From assembly GCF_000234665.1 (NCBI RefSeq), contig NC_018335.1:1226954-1290953 (forward strand): a stretch of DNA of 64,000 nucleotides. Direction: 5' to 3'. Position numbers and translations under genes: made by a program. The notes beneath the pieces are model-generated. The model made no database searches. It saw only the letters and a list, made by a program, of their open reading frames with translations, and was not told where the DNA came from. How positions within the stretch are numbered: the stretch's first letter is position 1; each line of letters opens with the position of its first letter. Source of the stretch: Leishmania mexicana MHOM/GT/2001/U1103. Taxonomy: Eukaryota; Euglenozoa; Kinetoplastea; Trypanosomatida; Trypanosomatidae. Shown here one piece after another: positions 8,559 through 18,839 of the stretch.

Positions 8559-10350
8559 GCTGCCTCTCTCCATCTTGCGTGGGGGACACGGCAGGAGCAC
8601 CCGCGCCTCCCTCGTTCTCGGGCACACAGTCAGACGATTTGCGTGTGTTTGGATTTTGCCGCTCTCTTCTTTACCCGCCTGCTTGCGTTCTTCCTTTTCG
8701 CGACTCGTATTATACTGTTATACTGTTGGTGGACCCCACTAGAGGAGAAAAGAGAGAGCGATGTGGTGGATGGCGGTGCCCCGATGTATCTGTGTCGTGG
8801 CTGTCACCGCCGCCACTCGCGGTATTACCGATTGCCAAGAGAGTGGCGAACAACACCCCCCGTTAGTTTCGTTTCTCTGCCTCCGTACCTCACAATCAGT
8901 CTCGTCGGTGGCATTCTCCTTGGTCGCTTTCTTCTTGAATATGTTTTCTGCTCTCTTCCCATTTTCGGCGTTTTTTTTTGCTGTCGTTTCCGCGGACGGT
9001 TGCTCTCTGCCTAATGGTTGGTGCGTCTGTTCTCTCCGCATTCGGCTTCACGACGGCTGCTTGTGGTGCGTGTGCGCGCCACAGTCTGTATACATGTTCA
9101 TGTGCTGAGGTGTGTGTGCGTGTATGTGCGCACCTTTTTTTTTTCGCATGTGCCTTTGCTGTTCTTGATGTTGAGCTTTTATGTACAGAACATCAGCAAA
9201 GAGGGCCAATGAGCCACTCCTTCTCTCTTGGTTGGATCGATGTAGCTGGCACAGGCCGAGCTCGCGAGGGGAGGAGGTCTGCCACGTTCTGTTTGCCTGC
9301 TTGTGACTTGGAACACACAACCATCCCTCACCTCCCCTCGCTTGCTCTCGGTTTCGGTTGCTCGTTTTTCCTTCATTTTCCGCGTTGTCTTTTTCGTTAT
9401 TGGATGCTCGTTACCGCTTTGCCGCGGTTCTGTGGCCATCACGATTCGTGCTCTATTCCGTCTTCTCTCTCGATGAGCCACATCCACCACCACCACCCCC
9501 CTCCCCCCTTTCCCACCCAGCTTACTGCCACTTCGATGTACATTGTCGTTTTCTTCGACTTCAACTAGAATGCCGGAGCACAAAGAGCGCGCGATATTAG
9601 ATAGGCAACAGGACGGAGAAACTGCAACCCCTCTCTCCCCCCGAACAAACAAACAAAAAAAACCACAAGATGAGAGCTGGTATGGGGGAAGTTTCATGCC
9701 TCCCTCCCTGCGCACCGCTGTCCCTTGTCTTGCGTGTGCTTGCTCTCTCTTTTCTTGTTTTTTAGTTCCCCCCTCTTTTGGCTTGAGTCCACTGTGAACC
9801 TGTAGCGGCGAGCTACAACGAAACCGCCAAAACGAATAAAGGGAGCGGATTGCACTCGATCTTCTCTCAGGATGCGTGGCAACGTCACCTCTTACCCCAT
9901 CCACTTTCGCTCTCTCGCTCTTGTACATCTGTGAAGTGCTGAGACGAAGGGCTGGAGTGAGGATGAGAAGAGAGCGTGTTTTGCGCTTGGGTGGAAAGCC
10001 GCCCCAGCTGGAACTTGCGGAGGACTCACTGCGCATGCCATAAAAGGCTTCGCATCGCTACGTCCGCGTGCGTGGGTGGGCGGAGGCGTATGCACTCGTC
10101 GAGGACTTTTCGGTATCGTTTTGCTTTGTTCTCCTCTCCTCTATGCATCTCTCTCTCTCCCCCCACACACACACGAGCTTGAAAGTCGACACATCACAAA
10201 GGAACGGGACATCGCATCAGTGGCTACTGTGCGAGACGGGAGGAATACGGTCGTGCATCTTAGCGTCTTTGGCGCCTCTGTTTTTGTTTCCTGTTGGTTG
10301 CCGCCACGCCTCCCTGCGTCATCCACACCCGCATTCTGCCCATCTGCGCC
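8559..10350. other. Non-coding spacer between the IQ/TPR and LRR genes
   Basis: About 1.8 kb without a supported gene. It is pyrimidine-rich with short T runs (a T10 followed by CG near 9135) and would hold the 3' UTR of the IQ/TPR gene and the 5' UTR of the LRR gene. Open frames on both strands translate to low-complexity peptides and were not called. Confidence 0.6.
10150..10177 (+). promoter_or_regulatory. Possible trans-splice acceptor for the LRR gene
   Basis: A CT-rich run ending in CCCCCCACACACACACGAG, with the AG at 10176-10177, gives a 5' UTR of about 173 bases before the ATG at 10351. The CA stretch between the tract and the AG makes this weaker than other sites in the window. Confidence 0.3.
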
Positions 10351-12798
10351 ATGATCTTTGATCCGTGCGGCGACTTGCTCAAGGATTACAGCGCCTTCTG
10401 CGAATCCCTATGTGTTACGGAGAGGGAGGACGTGTACAGTGCCATTCTTACTCGTGTCGTCGAAGTGCCACCTTTGCCTGAAGATGAGCTCGAGGTGTCT
10501 GAAGGGGTCAGCGGTGGTGCCGGGGATGCAGTGGACCGGCGTCTGATATCAGCCGCTGCGAACGCGAAAGGATCGCGCCCGTCGACCAAGACGGCTTCCA
10601 AGGAAAAGGCCAGTGCTGGCGGCAAACACAAGAGCCTTTTCAAGGGCTCGCAGGAGGCTTCGACGAAGCCTGCGGAAGAGGAGACGCCACCCCGTCTCCC
10701 GGTGACGCCTACTATGACGTACGTCTCACTCCGCTACCCCGTCTTCTGCGTGAACCAGCGCGATATGACACCGCTCTCTCGCGCCATGCCGCACTGCCCT
10801 TCCTTGCTCTCCGTGGAGCTGATCGGGTGCGGGCTGAGCGTGCAGAGCTACATGCAGCTCGTAGAGGCGGTGTATCGTAGCCCGCGTGTCTTGTCTGTAG
10901 CAGTGGATTTCAACCAGCACATCAGCGGAGGCTCTTCCACGCCTTACCCTCTCGACAAGGCCAGTCATGCGCGTTTGCTCGAAAACACGCGAGAGCAGGC
11001 TGGGTTCGTGATTGACCCGACTCTGCGAAATGCCGCATCGCCGTCACTCGGCGATGCCCTGGAGATGTCAGTCGGCGACCTCTGCGGCCTCTCCGTCGCT
11101 TCCGGAAACTCGCCGGAGGGGCCCCTCAGCTTGAACACAGTTCCTGCAATCCCTCCCGGTGGTGCGAGCACGGCTGACGCGGCGGCCAGTGGTGACCGCA
11201 ACAGTTCTCGCGCTGTCGGGGGTGACCCGAAGCCGGTGGCTATGCGCAATTCGAGGCTGTCGCAGACCACAGCAGCAGACGCGTCAGTCACCGCCTTGAC
11301 CGAGACTCAGCGGGTCGGAGAGGCCGGCGATGAGGACCACGGCGGGGGCAGCTCAGAGCTGTACTTTTACCCCACGCAGTACTGCGGTCTGGATCAGCTG
11401 CCCACGCAGCTGGAGCTGCAGCTGCAGGAGGAGACGGAGAAGAAAGGCAAGGTGGATGGCAAGCGGCTGCAGCAGGTACAGGCGCAGCGTGACACCTTGC
11501 GCAGCTTCAATCGGAAAAACCGCATGTCAGTTCCCAAATCGTGGGACGGAATCCTCTTCACCGGCATCCGCTTCCTCAGCTTGCGCGGAAACGGCATCGA
11601 CGACGCAGCCGTAACCGGCATCGTGGATGTGCTAAAGCACAATCCCCGCTCGCAGCTCGAATCGCTCAATCTCTGGGGCAACAACATCACCGACCTTGGT
11701 GCCACGGCGCTGGCGCAGCTGCTGCGCCATAATCGAGACATCCGTGTCTTAGACGTCGGCAATAATAAGCTGAGCGACACTGGTCTTCTAGAGCTGGTTG
11801 ACACGTTTCGCATGCATCAAGTGTCATCGCTAGAGGAGGTACTTGCGGTGCGACGTGCCTACTTGACCAGACGAGGCGCCACAGCCGAGGAGCGCAAGGC
11901 TTCGGGGCAGCCGTTGTTGGCTACCGATATCCCAAGCTATGAAGATCTCTACGCCTACTGGTGGTACATGAAGCAGCAGCAGCTACACCAGCAGCCGCCG
12001 CCGCTTCCACACGTGACCGAGCGTAGTGGCGCTGCGGATGCCACGTCCCAAGTGTGGAACAACTCTCTCTCTCCCGCTCCTTACCTGGCGCCGCCGCCTC
12101 CGCCTCCGCAGCGCGATGCATCGCTCAGCCCCAGTTCAAGCGCAAAGCGGACTTCTTCGTCGAAGAGCAAATCCGTCAGGTCGGAGTTGGTTGCTGGAGG
12201 CTGCAGTGGCGGGTCAATGACATCCGCAGCAGGTACACTGTCCTCATCTGCTGCGAGGGCAGCGATGCGTCCTACGGCGGCCTTCGACAGAGACTGCGTG
12301 CGGGTGTGCCACCTCGCCGAGAACGACCCATTCATCCGTGTACCAGGCAATACGGTACTGGAGGTGCTGAACATGGAGGAAAACCGCTACGTCACCATCG
12401 TCGGCGTGCGCGAGGCTGCGCGGCGACTTGCCCTACGCGAACCAACAACGACGGCGGAGATGCTATCTATGGTTGAGGTCCGGGAAGTGCACTTAACGCC
12501 GCCACTTTCAGCATCTGGGCCGCATTCCGCCGCCAGCTCGAGCATGGAAGGGGCTAATAAACGCCTCTCCAGCGCCGTCCACCGTAGCACGCCCGTTGCC
12601 TCGCAGCCGACGCCGGCACCGTTGACGGTGATTCACCCGCCTGAGCTACACTGCGCCGGGCTGCGGTTGCGCATGTGCGCCGTGGGATGCCACCGCGAGT
12701 CTGATCGCAGGACGTGGCCAGAGATGGATGAGGTGCAGCAGCGCCTGAACGCCTCCCTGGAACAGTGGTCCCACTCTCGTGCCGCTTTGCGCACATGA
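10351..12798 (+). CDS. Leucine-rich-repeat protein
   Basis: Encodes about 815 residues from the ATG at 10351 (MIFDPCGDLLK); the frame is open 19 codons further upstream, but that part reads as UTR. A first LRR-like pair lies at ~148-188 (PSLLSVELIGCGLSVQSYMQ). The clearest LRRs, of ribonuclease-inhibitor type, are at ~405-487 (FLSLRGNGIDDAAV, LESLNLWGNNITDLGATAL, IRVLDVGNNKLSDTGL). One further LRR-like strand is near 664-692 (VLEVLNMEENRYV). Long S/A/T/P-rich insertions separate them (~40-115, ~215-350, ~560-640). LRRs of this type mediate protein-protein contacts, and many trypanosomatid members are flagellar or cytoskeletal, but nothing here shows location. The function is unknown. Confidence 0.88.
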   Translation: MIFDPCGDLLKDYSAFCESLCVTEREDVYSAILTRVVEVPPLPEDELEVSEGVSGGAGDAVDRRLISAAANAKGSRPSTKTASKEKASAGGKHKSLFKGSQEASTKPAEEETPPRLPVTPTMTYVSLRYPVFCVNQRDMTPLSRAMPHCPSLLSVELIGCGLSVQSYMQLVEAVYRSPRVLSVAVDFNQHISGGSSTPYPLDKASHARLLENTREQAGFVIDPTLRNAASPSLGDALEMSVGDLCGLSVASGNSPEGPLSLNTVPAIPPGGASTADAAASGDRNSSRAVGGDPKPVAMRNSRLSQTTAADASVTALTETQRVGEAGDEDHGGGSSELYFYPTQYCGLDQLPTQLELQLQEETEKKGKVDGKRLQQVQAQRDTLRSFNRKNRMSVPKSWDGILFTGIRFLSLRGNGIDDAAVTGIVDVLKHNPRSQLESLNLWGNNITDLGATALAQLLRHNRDIRVLDVGNNKLSDTGLLELVDTFRMHQVSSLEEVLAVRRAYLTRRGATAEERKASGQPLLATDIPSYEDLYAYWWYMKQQQLHQQPPPLPHVTERSGAADATSQVWNNSLSPAPYLAPPPPPPQRDASLSPSSSAKRTSSSKSKSVRSELVAGGCSGGSMTSAAGTLSSSAARAAMRPTAAFDRDCVRVCHLAENDPFIRVPGNTVLEVLNMEENRYVTIVGVREAARRLALREPTTTAEMLSMVEVREVHLTPPLSASGPHSAASSSMEGANKRLSSAVHRSTPVASQPTPAPLTVIHPPELHCAGLRLRMCAVGCHRESDRRTWPEMDEVQQRLNASLEQWSHSRAALRT

Positions 12799-14204
12799 TG
12801 CTCAAAATGAAAAGAAGTGCAAGGGGAGGGTGGGGGAGGCGGGCGGCGGCAGCGCAAAGAGGAGGGGTAGAGACTGACCACGCGAACCAGCGGCACTGAG
12901 TGATGGTGATGCATGCCATGGCGCCCTTGCCACTGCTGTCGCATGAACGCATGCCCACACACACACTCGCGCAAGCACCACTGGACCATCGCCCGGTGCC
13001 CAAAGGACACCTCTTTGTTTTCTTTTGATGTGTACTCTCCTCTCTGTTTCTGTGTATGTTCTCTTACCTTGGCGTCATGCTGGGCGGAGGCTTCACTAGC
13101 TTGACTCTGCACATATATGCGTGCCTGCGTGCATGCTCACCGAGAACGAGCTCATGGAGAGGGTGCGGCTAGAGTTTCCGAGTATGAGAGGTCACGCGAC
13201 TCGTTGCTCGCTCCCAAAAAGGGTCGCACCCCCTCTCGCTCTCTTCTCCGTGTGGGGTCGCGTGCCTGAGCGCTGCCTGTTGTGCTCTCTCAAACGAACG
13301 AGCGCCCACGTGCGCGAGGTCAGAACTGCGATGTAATCCCAACGAAGAGACAAGCAACGGCGCTGAAGAAGAAAAGCGCAGCAGTCATCGTTCTACTCTC
13401 GCGCTTCCCTTTCTACGCTTCATGTGCGTGTATGCGCACCCCTCCCCCTCGCCTCTCTCTCTGTCTCTGGGTCGACGATGTCGCTGCTGGAACCACCGCG
13501 GCGCCACCAAGTGACGTATGTACGGGTTTGGACGGAGACGAGGTGGAGGAGCGAAAAGGCAGAAGGCGCTGCTTCAGGCGGGAGACGGAGGGGACCATTC
13601 CACCCTCCACAGCTGGAAAGTGACTGAACAGAAAATGTGTACGGTGGCGTAGGAAGCTGATAAGACCCCATAGACGGGTTGCGGGCTGTCAAGCGCACCT
13701 CCCAACCTCTCCCTGTCCCCTGCCTCCTTGTTTAACCTTTTTTTTTGGAACGGGCCATCACGGCATTCGCGCCCCCCCTTTCCCCCCATCACCACCAACG
13801 CATCAGCATACCGCGGGCCGGAGCAGCACCTAAAAAAAAGTGAGCGAGCGTCCTTCGCACATATTTTATAGGACGGTGCTGCCCTCCTCGTGCTTTCGGT
13901 GACACTTAGCCGTACCTCTTTCTTCCTTGTTCACCGTAGTAGTGATAGGGATAGCCAAGGGAGACAACGTAGCTCTCTCTCTCTCGTTGTGTAGTGTCGG
14001 CGAACCAGAAGGTGAACGCGTTCACGCGCGATCGCGGCCATCACACGACTGTAAGTGCCCGTGTGCGGTCAGTCTTCCCCCTTTTCTTTTTCCTTGGGCC
14101 AGTGAGGAGCAACGCGCACTTCAGCAGTCGTCCGTCAGGCCACTTCTCGGCTTCGACTTATTTGTTGTCTCCTCCCTCGACGTTTTCGTCCTGCGATAGA
14201 CAGG
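12799..14204. other. Non-coding spacer between the LRR and mS25-like genes
   Basis: About 1.4 kb without a supported gene. It contains pyrimidine tracts and scattered T runs (T10 near 13738) and presumably holds the 3' UTR of the LRR gene and the 5' UTR of the next gene. No RNA gene was recognised. Confidence 0.6.
14072..14102 (+). promoter_or_regulatory. Predicted trans-splice acceptor for the mS25-like gene
   Basis: A compact tract TCTTCCCCCTTTTCTTTTTCC is followed by TTGGGCCAG, with the AG at 14101-14102, giving a 5' UTR of about 102 bases. Confidence 0.45.
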
Positions 14205-14702
14205 ATGTCTTGGCGGGCGCGATTCACGCCCTGCGTGGGCTCCCTCACAGTGTGGCTGAACCCCAAGGATCCGAACTGCTTCGGCGTGCGCAACTGGTGG
14301 CGCAACAATCTGCCGGAGCTGCAACTGCTGAACCCCTTTTGCACCTTCACAATACAGGAGCTTTCCTTCGGTGAACCGCACATGTACGTCAACTATACGC
14401 CAACAGATCAGCGCATGATCCGGCTAGCCGGGGCGACGGAGGAGGAGTGCGAGGAGATCATGGAGGCGTGCATCACGTATGGCATGAACCACGCCATTAT
14501 CGAGCGTCCTCGCACCGACGACGGTGGTGACTTAGTGAACCAACCAGCCATCACATCCTTTGGCTACACTGAGAGCTTCACCGCGAAGCTGGAGGTGACA
14601 CCGCCTGCGGACATAGGCCAGAAGACGACGGAGGGCGTTGATGATCCAGGCCAGAAGCCGCGCCTCTACCCTCGCAATGTGGGCTGCAAACTGATGCCAT
14701 AG
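14205..14702 (+). CDS. L51/S25/CI-B8 domain protein, probably mitoribosomal mS25
   Basis: Encodes 165 residues from the ATG at 14205. Residues ~11-100 fit the thioredoxin-like fold shared by mitochondrial ribosomal proteins mL51/mL43 and mS25 and complex I subunit B8 (NDUFA2): an N-terminal strand (SLTVWLNP), then GVRNWWRNNLPELQLLNPFC followed by FTIQELSFGEPHMYVNY, then a helix EECEEIMEACITYG. By my recollection the order GVR..W....LP.LQ..NP and the following EIM helix resemble mS25 most closely. mL43 or NDUFA2 remain possible, and only a profile search would decide. The N-terminus (MSWRARFTP) is basic and suits mitochondrial import. It would act in mitochondrial translation if mS25. The polar C-terminal tail (~115-165) is not explained. 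Confidence 0.62.
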   Translation: MSWRARFTPCVGSLTVWLNPKDPNCFGVRNWWRNNLPELQLLNPFCTFTIQELSFGEPHMYVNYTPTDQRMIRLAGATEEECEEIMEACITYGMNHAIIERPRTDDGGDLVNQPAITSFGYTESFTAKLEVTPPADIGQKTTEGVDDPGQKPRLYPRNVGCKLMP

Positions 14703-15920
14703 TGGACCAACTCATCCATCCACACGCGCGAAAAGAGCAGCCGGGCTGGCCTCCGCCAGTATATGTGAGTGCATTGCAGTGCGACGTCTCCTCATTCATC
14801 ACTCACATCCGCCTTTTGTCCACAGAGCTTTGCCCTTTCTCCTTCCTGAAGCGTGTGTCTGTGGCGCTCTTTCTCTCCCGCTCCCGCTTGCCTGCCTGAG
14901 AACCATGAAAAGGAAAGTGATGTTGAGGGGGGCGCCCCATTCGTTCGGCGACGAGGGGGGAGGAGGGTGAGCGCCGTGGCACTGCGGTGCGCAGACTCGA
15001 ATGTGCTGAGCTGGTCAGCTCCAAGATGGGAACCGAGATAACGACAAGCCGGTGTGCACGCGCGTATGTATGAGTATCTTGGAGATGAAGTGGAAAGCGA
15101 AGACAACCACGGTGGTAGTGCCTGGCGCGCCTGCGCGCTTCTCTTCTCGTCCCCGTTTGTGTGCATCCCTCACCATGAGTCCAGGCGTTCACCACGTTCA
15201 GTGGCGGCAGCAGTTTGATCTCTCTTCAAGAGCCTCCTCTATTATTTTATGGACGGCGCGAGGAAGAAAAGGCCGAAAAAGGAAACGTGCGGCAAGAGAA
15301 CGCCGACGCACCTCGCCCCCTCTTAGCACCTCTTCAGGCTTCCTGCTTTCTTCAACCGCCTGGTCCTGGTTTCATGCCCGCAGGCCATGGTACTCGAGTC
15401 GCTCTGCCCCTCGTTATCTCTCTACCTGTGCATGTGCGTGGGTGTGCGAGCGCACCACCGCAAACACGTACAGAGAAGGCGTCTGTGTGCTTGCGTTTAC
15501 GGGTATGCGTGGCGGAAAAGACGGCCGCGTTGCCAGGCGTATGTGGTGTGCGCAAGCGCGTGTGTGTTGCCATACAGTCCACAGCCGCATTTCACAAGAG
15601 CATCCCGATTTCACCGTCGAGGTGAACTCGACAATGTCTGCCCCCACCGCCAACCCCCTTTCACACGCGCACATACCCAGAAACATGCCTCACGATCTCT
15701 CGACGTATCTCCCTCTCTCCCTGCCCGTCTCCACCATTGTCTGGCATGCCTTTTTTTTCGATGTGCGGGTGGCGCGATACCGATGGGTGTACGCCGATGG
15801 CCGTGCACGGATGCACACGCGCCACCTCACCTCCCGCGCGTTAAAAAACACACACACATATGCTCAATAAGTAAGCTCTGTGTGACGCGTTGATGGGTAA
15901 CGGAATCGTCGAACGGACAC
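14703..15920. other. Non-coding spacer downstream of the mS25-like gene
   Basis: About 1.2 kb without a supported gene. Open frames here give H/T/C-rich low-complexity peptides. A T8-CG tract near 15750 and the pyrimidine-rich run at about 15690-15740 may guide splicing of the next gene. The nearest downstream AG is at about 15870, leaving only ~50 bases of leader, so this is uncertain. Confidence 0.55.
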
Positions 15921-17942
15921 ATGCCCTCCTACACACCGTATGTGGCGCACACCAAGAGGGTGACGGCTCGCCTGCGCGCCCGCATGCACAAGCAGTCGTT
16001 CACAAGCGCTCTTCTCGCCTCCACACAAGCGGAGCGGACGGATTTGTCGAAAGTAGCGGACGCGCGTCTGCGTGAGTTGACGGCGCTCCGAGCGGACCAT
16101 CAGCGCACATTCGACCCTAGTTTCAAGCAGAAAGCGCTGAACCTCCTCCAGACCTTACCGCTCAAGGCCGCGGCAGATGATCCACATTTCTCCTACACAT
16201 TGGCCGCGTTGCGGGTGTGCGGGTACTTCAGCGCAGCGCAGTCCCCGGCAACCTTCAACTTGCTCAACCACGCGACACGGCATACCTTCCTCCTCGACGC
16301 GTTCAACTTCTATCAGCTTTTCCTCGCACTGGAGGAGATGCGTCATCCTCAGACGGCGGAGATACTGTCAATCGTGCTACCCCGTGTGATGGAGGTGGCG
16401 GCTGACTTCACGGAGGGAGAGGCACGCCTGCTACTTGATCTTTACTTCAAGCACAACTTGCTCACCAAGGAGCTCAGCGAGAGGCTTGTAGGCGTGATCA
16501 CAGGCTCGGTGAACGACTTGAGTGGAAAGGATTTGATCAGCGCTGTGGCGGCAGTGCCGACCATGGGTAGTGAACAGATTTCACGCCGATTTCTGGAAGC
16601 CGCGACGCCGCGCCTTTGCCGCGCCCTGCGAGAGACTACAGAGCAGGTGCAACTTTACAAGGCAACGTATCTGGCACACCCCGGCCGAGGCGGCGGGGCC
16701 TCGGATGCAGCGCGACCGATGCCAATACGCGACGCCGACGGTCAGCCGCCGCCGAATCCCGGTATGGAGACACCCACTGAGAGAACTCTGCGACGCAGGA
16801 AGGAGGAGGAGTGGCGTCAGTTCCTGGCCAATCAAATTCACGAAGGGATCAGCTTGCACCGAGAGTTGCAGAAAAGCGTAGCGTGGCTGTGCTGGGCGCC
16901 GCGCCCGCTCCTGAATGAGCTGGTGCGGTGCGCGCTGATCTTCAGCGAGCCACTCCTCACCGACTCAGCGGAGCAACTCCCTGCAGCTCTCAAAGGTAAG
17001 GCAACTGGTGCGAGTGCCTCCTCTGGCGCGATATCTGAGGACGGCGAGCTGATGGCAATCGTGGCGGAGCGCGAAAATTATGCGCGCGACCTGTCGCAGG
17101 TGCGGCGCCGCAGCCTCTGCCACTGCCTGAAAATGCTCCATTTCACGTCTTACAGACACCTTCCTGCCCTCCGCCTCCTCTCTGCACGAATTGCGGCAGC
17201 AAAGGATGTCTTGGGCATTGTGTCTCCCCTGGTGCTGGCTCGTGAGCTTTCACAGGCTGTAGAGGCTATCGCCTTTTTTTATGCGACAGACTGTACCCCA
17301 GCCGTGACGGCAATAATCGATGACATCGTTGCGCACATCGAGCCTGTCACGAATTCACCGGCGCTGCTGAATGATGGTCACACGCTCTCCGTAGAAGAGG
17401 TGAGGCTTATGGAGCGGGTGGTGCTGCGCCTGCTGCTCAGCTGTGCGCGGTTTCTCTCCACGCGCATCTCGGAGAAGGCGGAGAAGAACGCGCTGCAGAG
17501 AGCGCCTGCCCAGGAGGAGGCGATGCGCGCCATCCTGGCCCAAGCCACGGCGTTTGCTATTTCGCCCATAACACGAGCCTACCTAGCGCTCGGGTTGCGG
17601 CTCCTGCACCCTGGTAAGGTGCATAGAGAGAGGGACACTAAACAAGTGAAGTGCTTTATGGGGACCATGCACCTGCTCTATGTGACCACCGTTATTCTGA
17701 CCGCGTCTGCACAGCCAGGTGCATCACCGACGGCGTTGGATTCAGCCGCACTCGAAGTCCTGCGCGCCATCCTTAGGCAGCTCGTGCCGTGGGCGCAGAG
17801 GATGGCGACCATGCAGGCCGGTGAGATGCCGGAGGAGGCAGCGGTGGAGATGGCGAAGGCGCTGGCCCTGCTTAAGAAGCATCCGGAGATCATGGACACT
17901 CCGGCCGGGGCCACGTCGCAGGGAGAGGGCATCGAGGAATGA
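15921..17942 (+). CDS. Conserved-looking orphan, probably mitochondrial helical protein
   Basis: Encodes 673 residues from the ATG at 15921. The first ~36 residues (MPSYTPYVAHTKRVTARLRA...) contain many basic and hydroxyl residues and no acidic ones, which suits a mitochondrial presequence. The rest is predicted almost entirely alpha-helical with repeated amphipathic units (for example EGEARLLLDLYFKHNLLTKE, and LFLALEEM followed by a PQTAEILSIVLP segment). This recalls the helical-repeat organellar RNA-metabolism proteins common in kinetoplastids, but no PPR, RAP or FAST motif could be placed. A polar insertion lies at ~255-290. The family is not recognised; mitochondrial location is inference from the N-terminus. 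Confidence 0.8.
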   Translation: MPSYTPYVAHTKRVTARLRARMHKQSFTSALLASTQAERTDLSKVADARLRELTALRADHQRTFDPSFKQKALNLLQTLPLKAAADDPHFSYTLAALRVCGYFSAAQSPATFNLLNHATRHTFLLDAFNFYQLFLALEEMRHPQTAEILSIVLPRVMEVAADFTEGEARLLLDLYFKHNLLTKELSERLVGVITGSVNDLSGKDLISAVAAVPTMGSEQISRRFLEAATPRLCRALRETTEQVQLYKATYLAHPGRGGGASDAARPMPIRDADGQPPPNPGMETPTERTLRRRKEEEWRQFLANQIHEGISLHRELQKSVAWLCWAPRPLLNELVRCALIFSEPLLTDSAEQLPAALKGKATGASASSGAISEDGELMAIVAERENYARDLSQVRRRSLCHCLKMLHFTSYRHLPALRLLSARIAAAKDVLGIVSPLVLARELSQAVEAIAFFYATDCTPAVTAIIDDIVAHIEPVTNSPALLNDGHTLSVEEVRLMERVVLRLLLSCARFLSTRISEKAEKNALQRAPAQEEAMRAILAQATAFAISPITRAYLALGLRLLHPGKVHRERDTKQVKCFMGTMHLLYVTTVILTASAQPGASPTALDSAALEVLRAILRQLVPWAQRMATMQAGEMPEEAAVEMAKALALLKKHPEIMDTPAGATSQGEGIEE

Positions 17943-18009
17943 CGTTGGCGTGCGTGCAGGTTTTCTTTCCGGTATCTAGGAACTTGGTTTCGTGGTCTCT
18001 CTCTGTCAA

Positions 18010-18041
<32 letters not shown>

Positions 18042-18839
18042 AGACACACGCGACTACTATCATTCAGCGCCATTTTGTTGGTACCCTCCACAGCCCGCCC
18101 ACCTCTGCGTTTCCCTGTCGCTGTCACCTTCCCTCCCTTCCCCGTGCACGCTGGATCGCCGGACCCCTATGCATGAAAGAACGAAACCGAAAAGGAAAGG
18201 ACGGCATCTGGCAGCAGGCGCTGCGGGCTTTCCTTGGTGTTTCACCGGCGTTGATCTCTTTACTCAGGTGCACAAACTCGCCCGCGCATGTAGGCGGAGA
18301 CAGGGACACTCGGAGAGACATGCACGATTTCATGCCATCTTACAAGAGAGCAAACAAAATCGCGGGAGCGGCTTAGGTGGGCGTGGCGGTGGGCGCTGAA
18401 GCGAGCACGCTCGAGCTCATGGGGAGCTACAAGACCCGTGCTTACACATCTCGCTGCTGCTTCTGTTGCGCGAGAACAAGCCGCTTTTTTCTTTTTATTC
18501 TCTGTGATGCAAGCATGCGTTTTGGTTGTGCGTGTGCGTATCAGATAGGGGACGTGCTTTCTCTCTCGGCCTCTGCTGCGGCACAGCGCGCCATCTTCCG
18601 CGTGTTGTCCGTGCCTCCCTCGTTCTTCGTCGTCTTCACCTCTCATCGATCCTCTCGGCACCTCTGTACATCTTATGCTTGCTGCTTCCGGTCTCGTCTT
18701 GCGCCTCCACCTCCTCGGTGGCCACGGACACACGCATCCCATAATGCTTGTGCTTGCACGCGTATCTTCGCGCCCAATACACTGGAATCTCTCCACAGAT
18801 CGATTCACACGCATACGGACCCTTGCCCATTCAGCAGCG
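17943..18839. other. Non-coding spacer upstream of COG5
   Basis: About 0.9 kb. It contains a (CA)13 tract at 18011-18036 and CT-rich sequence near 18590-18720. The COG5 frame is open back to 18675, but that extension lacks the conserved features and reads as UTR. A possible splice acceptor is the AG at 18797-18798 (CTCTCCACAG). Confidence 0.55.
18011..18036. repeat. (CA)n microsatellite
   Basis: Thirteen uninterrupted CA units lie in the spacer downstream of the 673-residue orphan. Confidence 0.9.
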
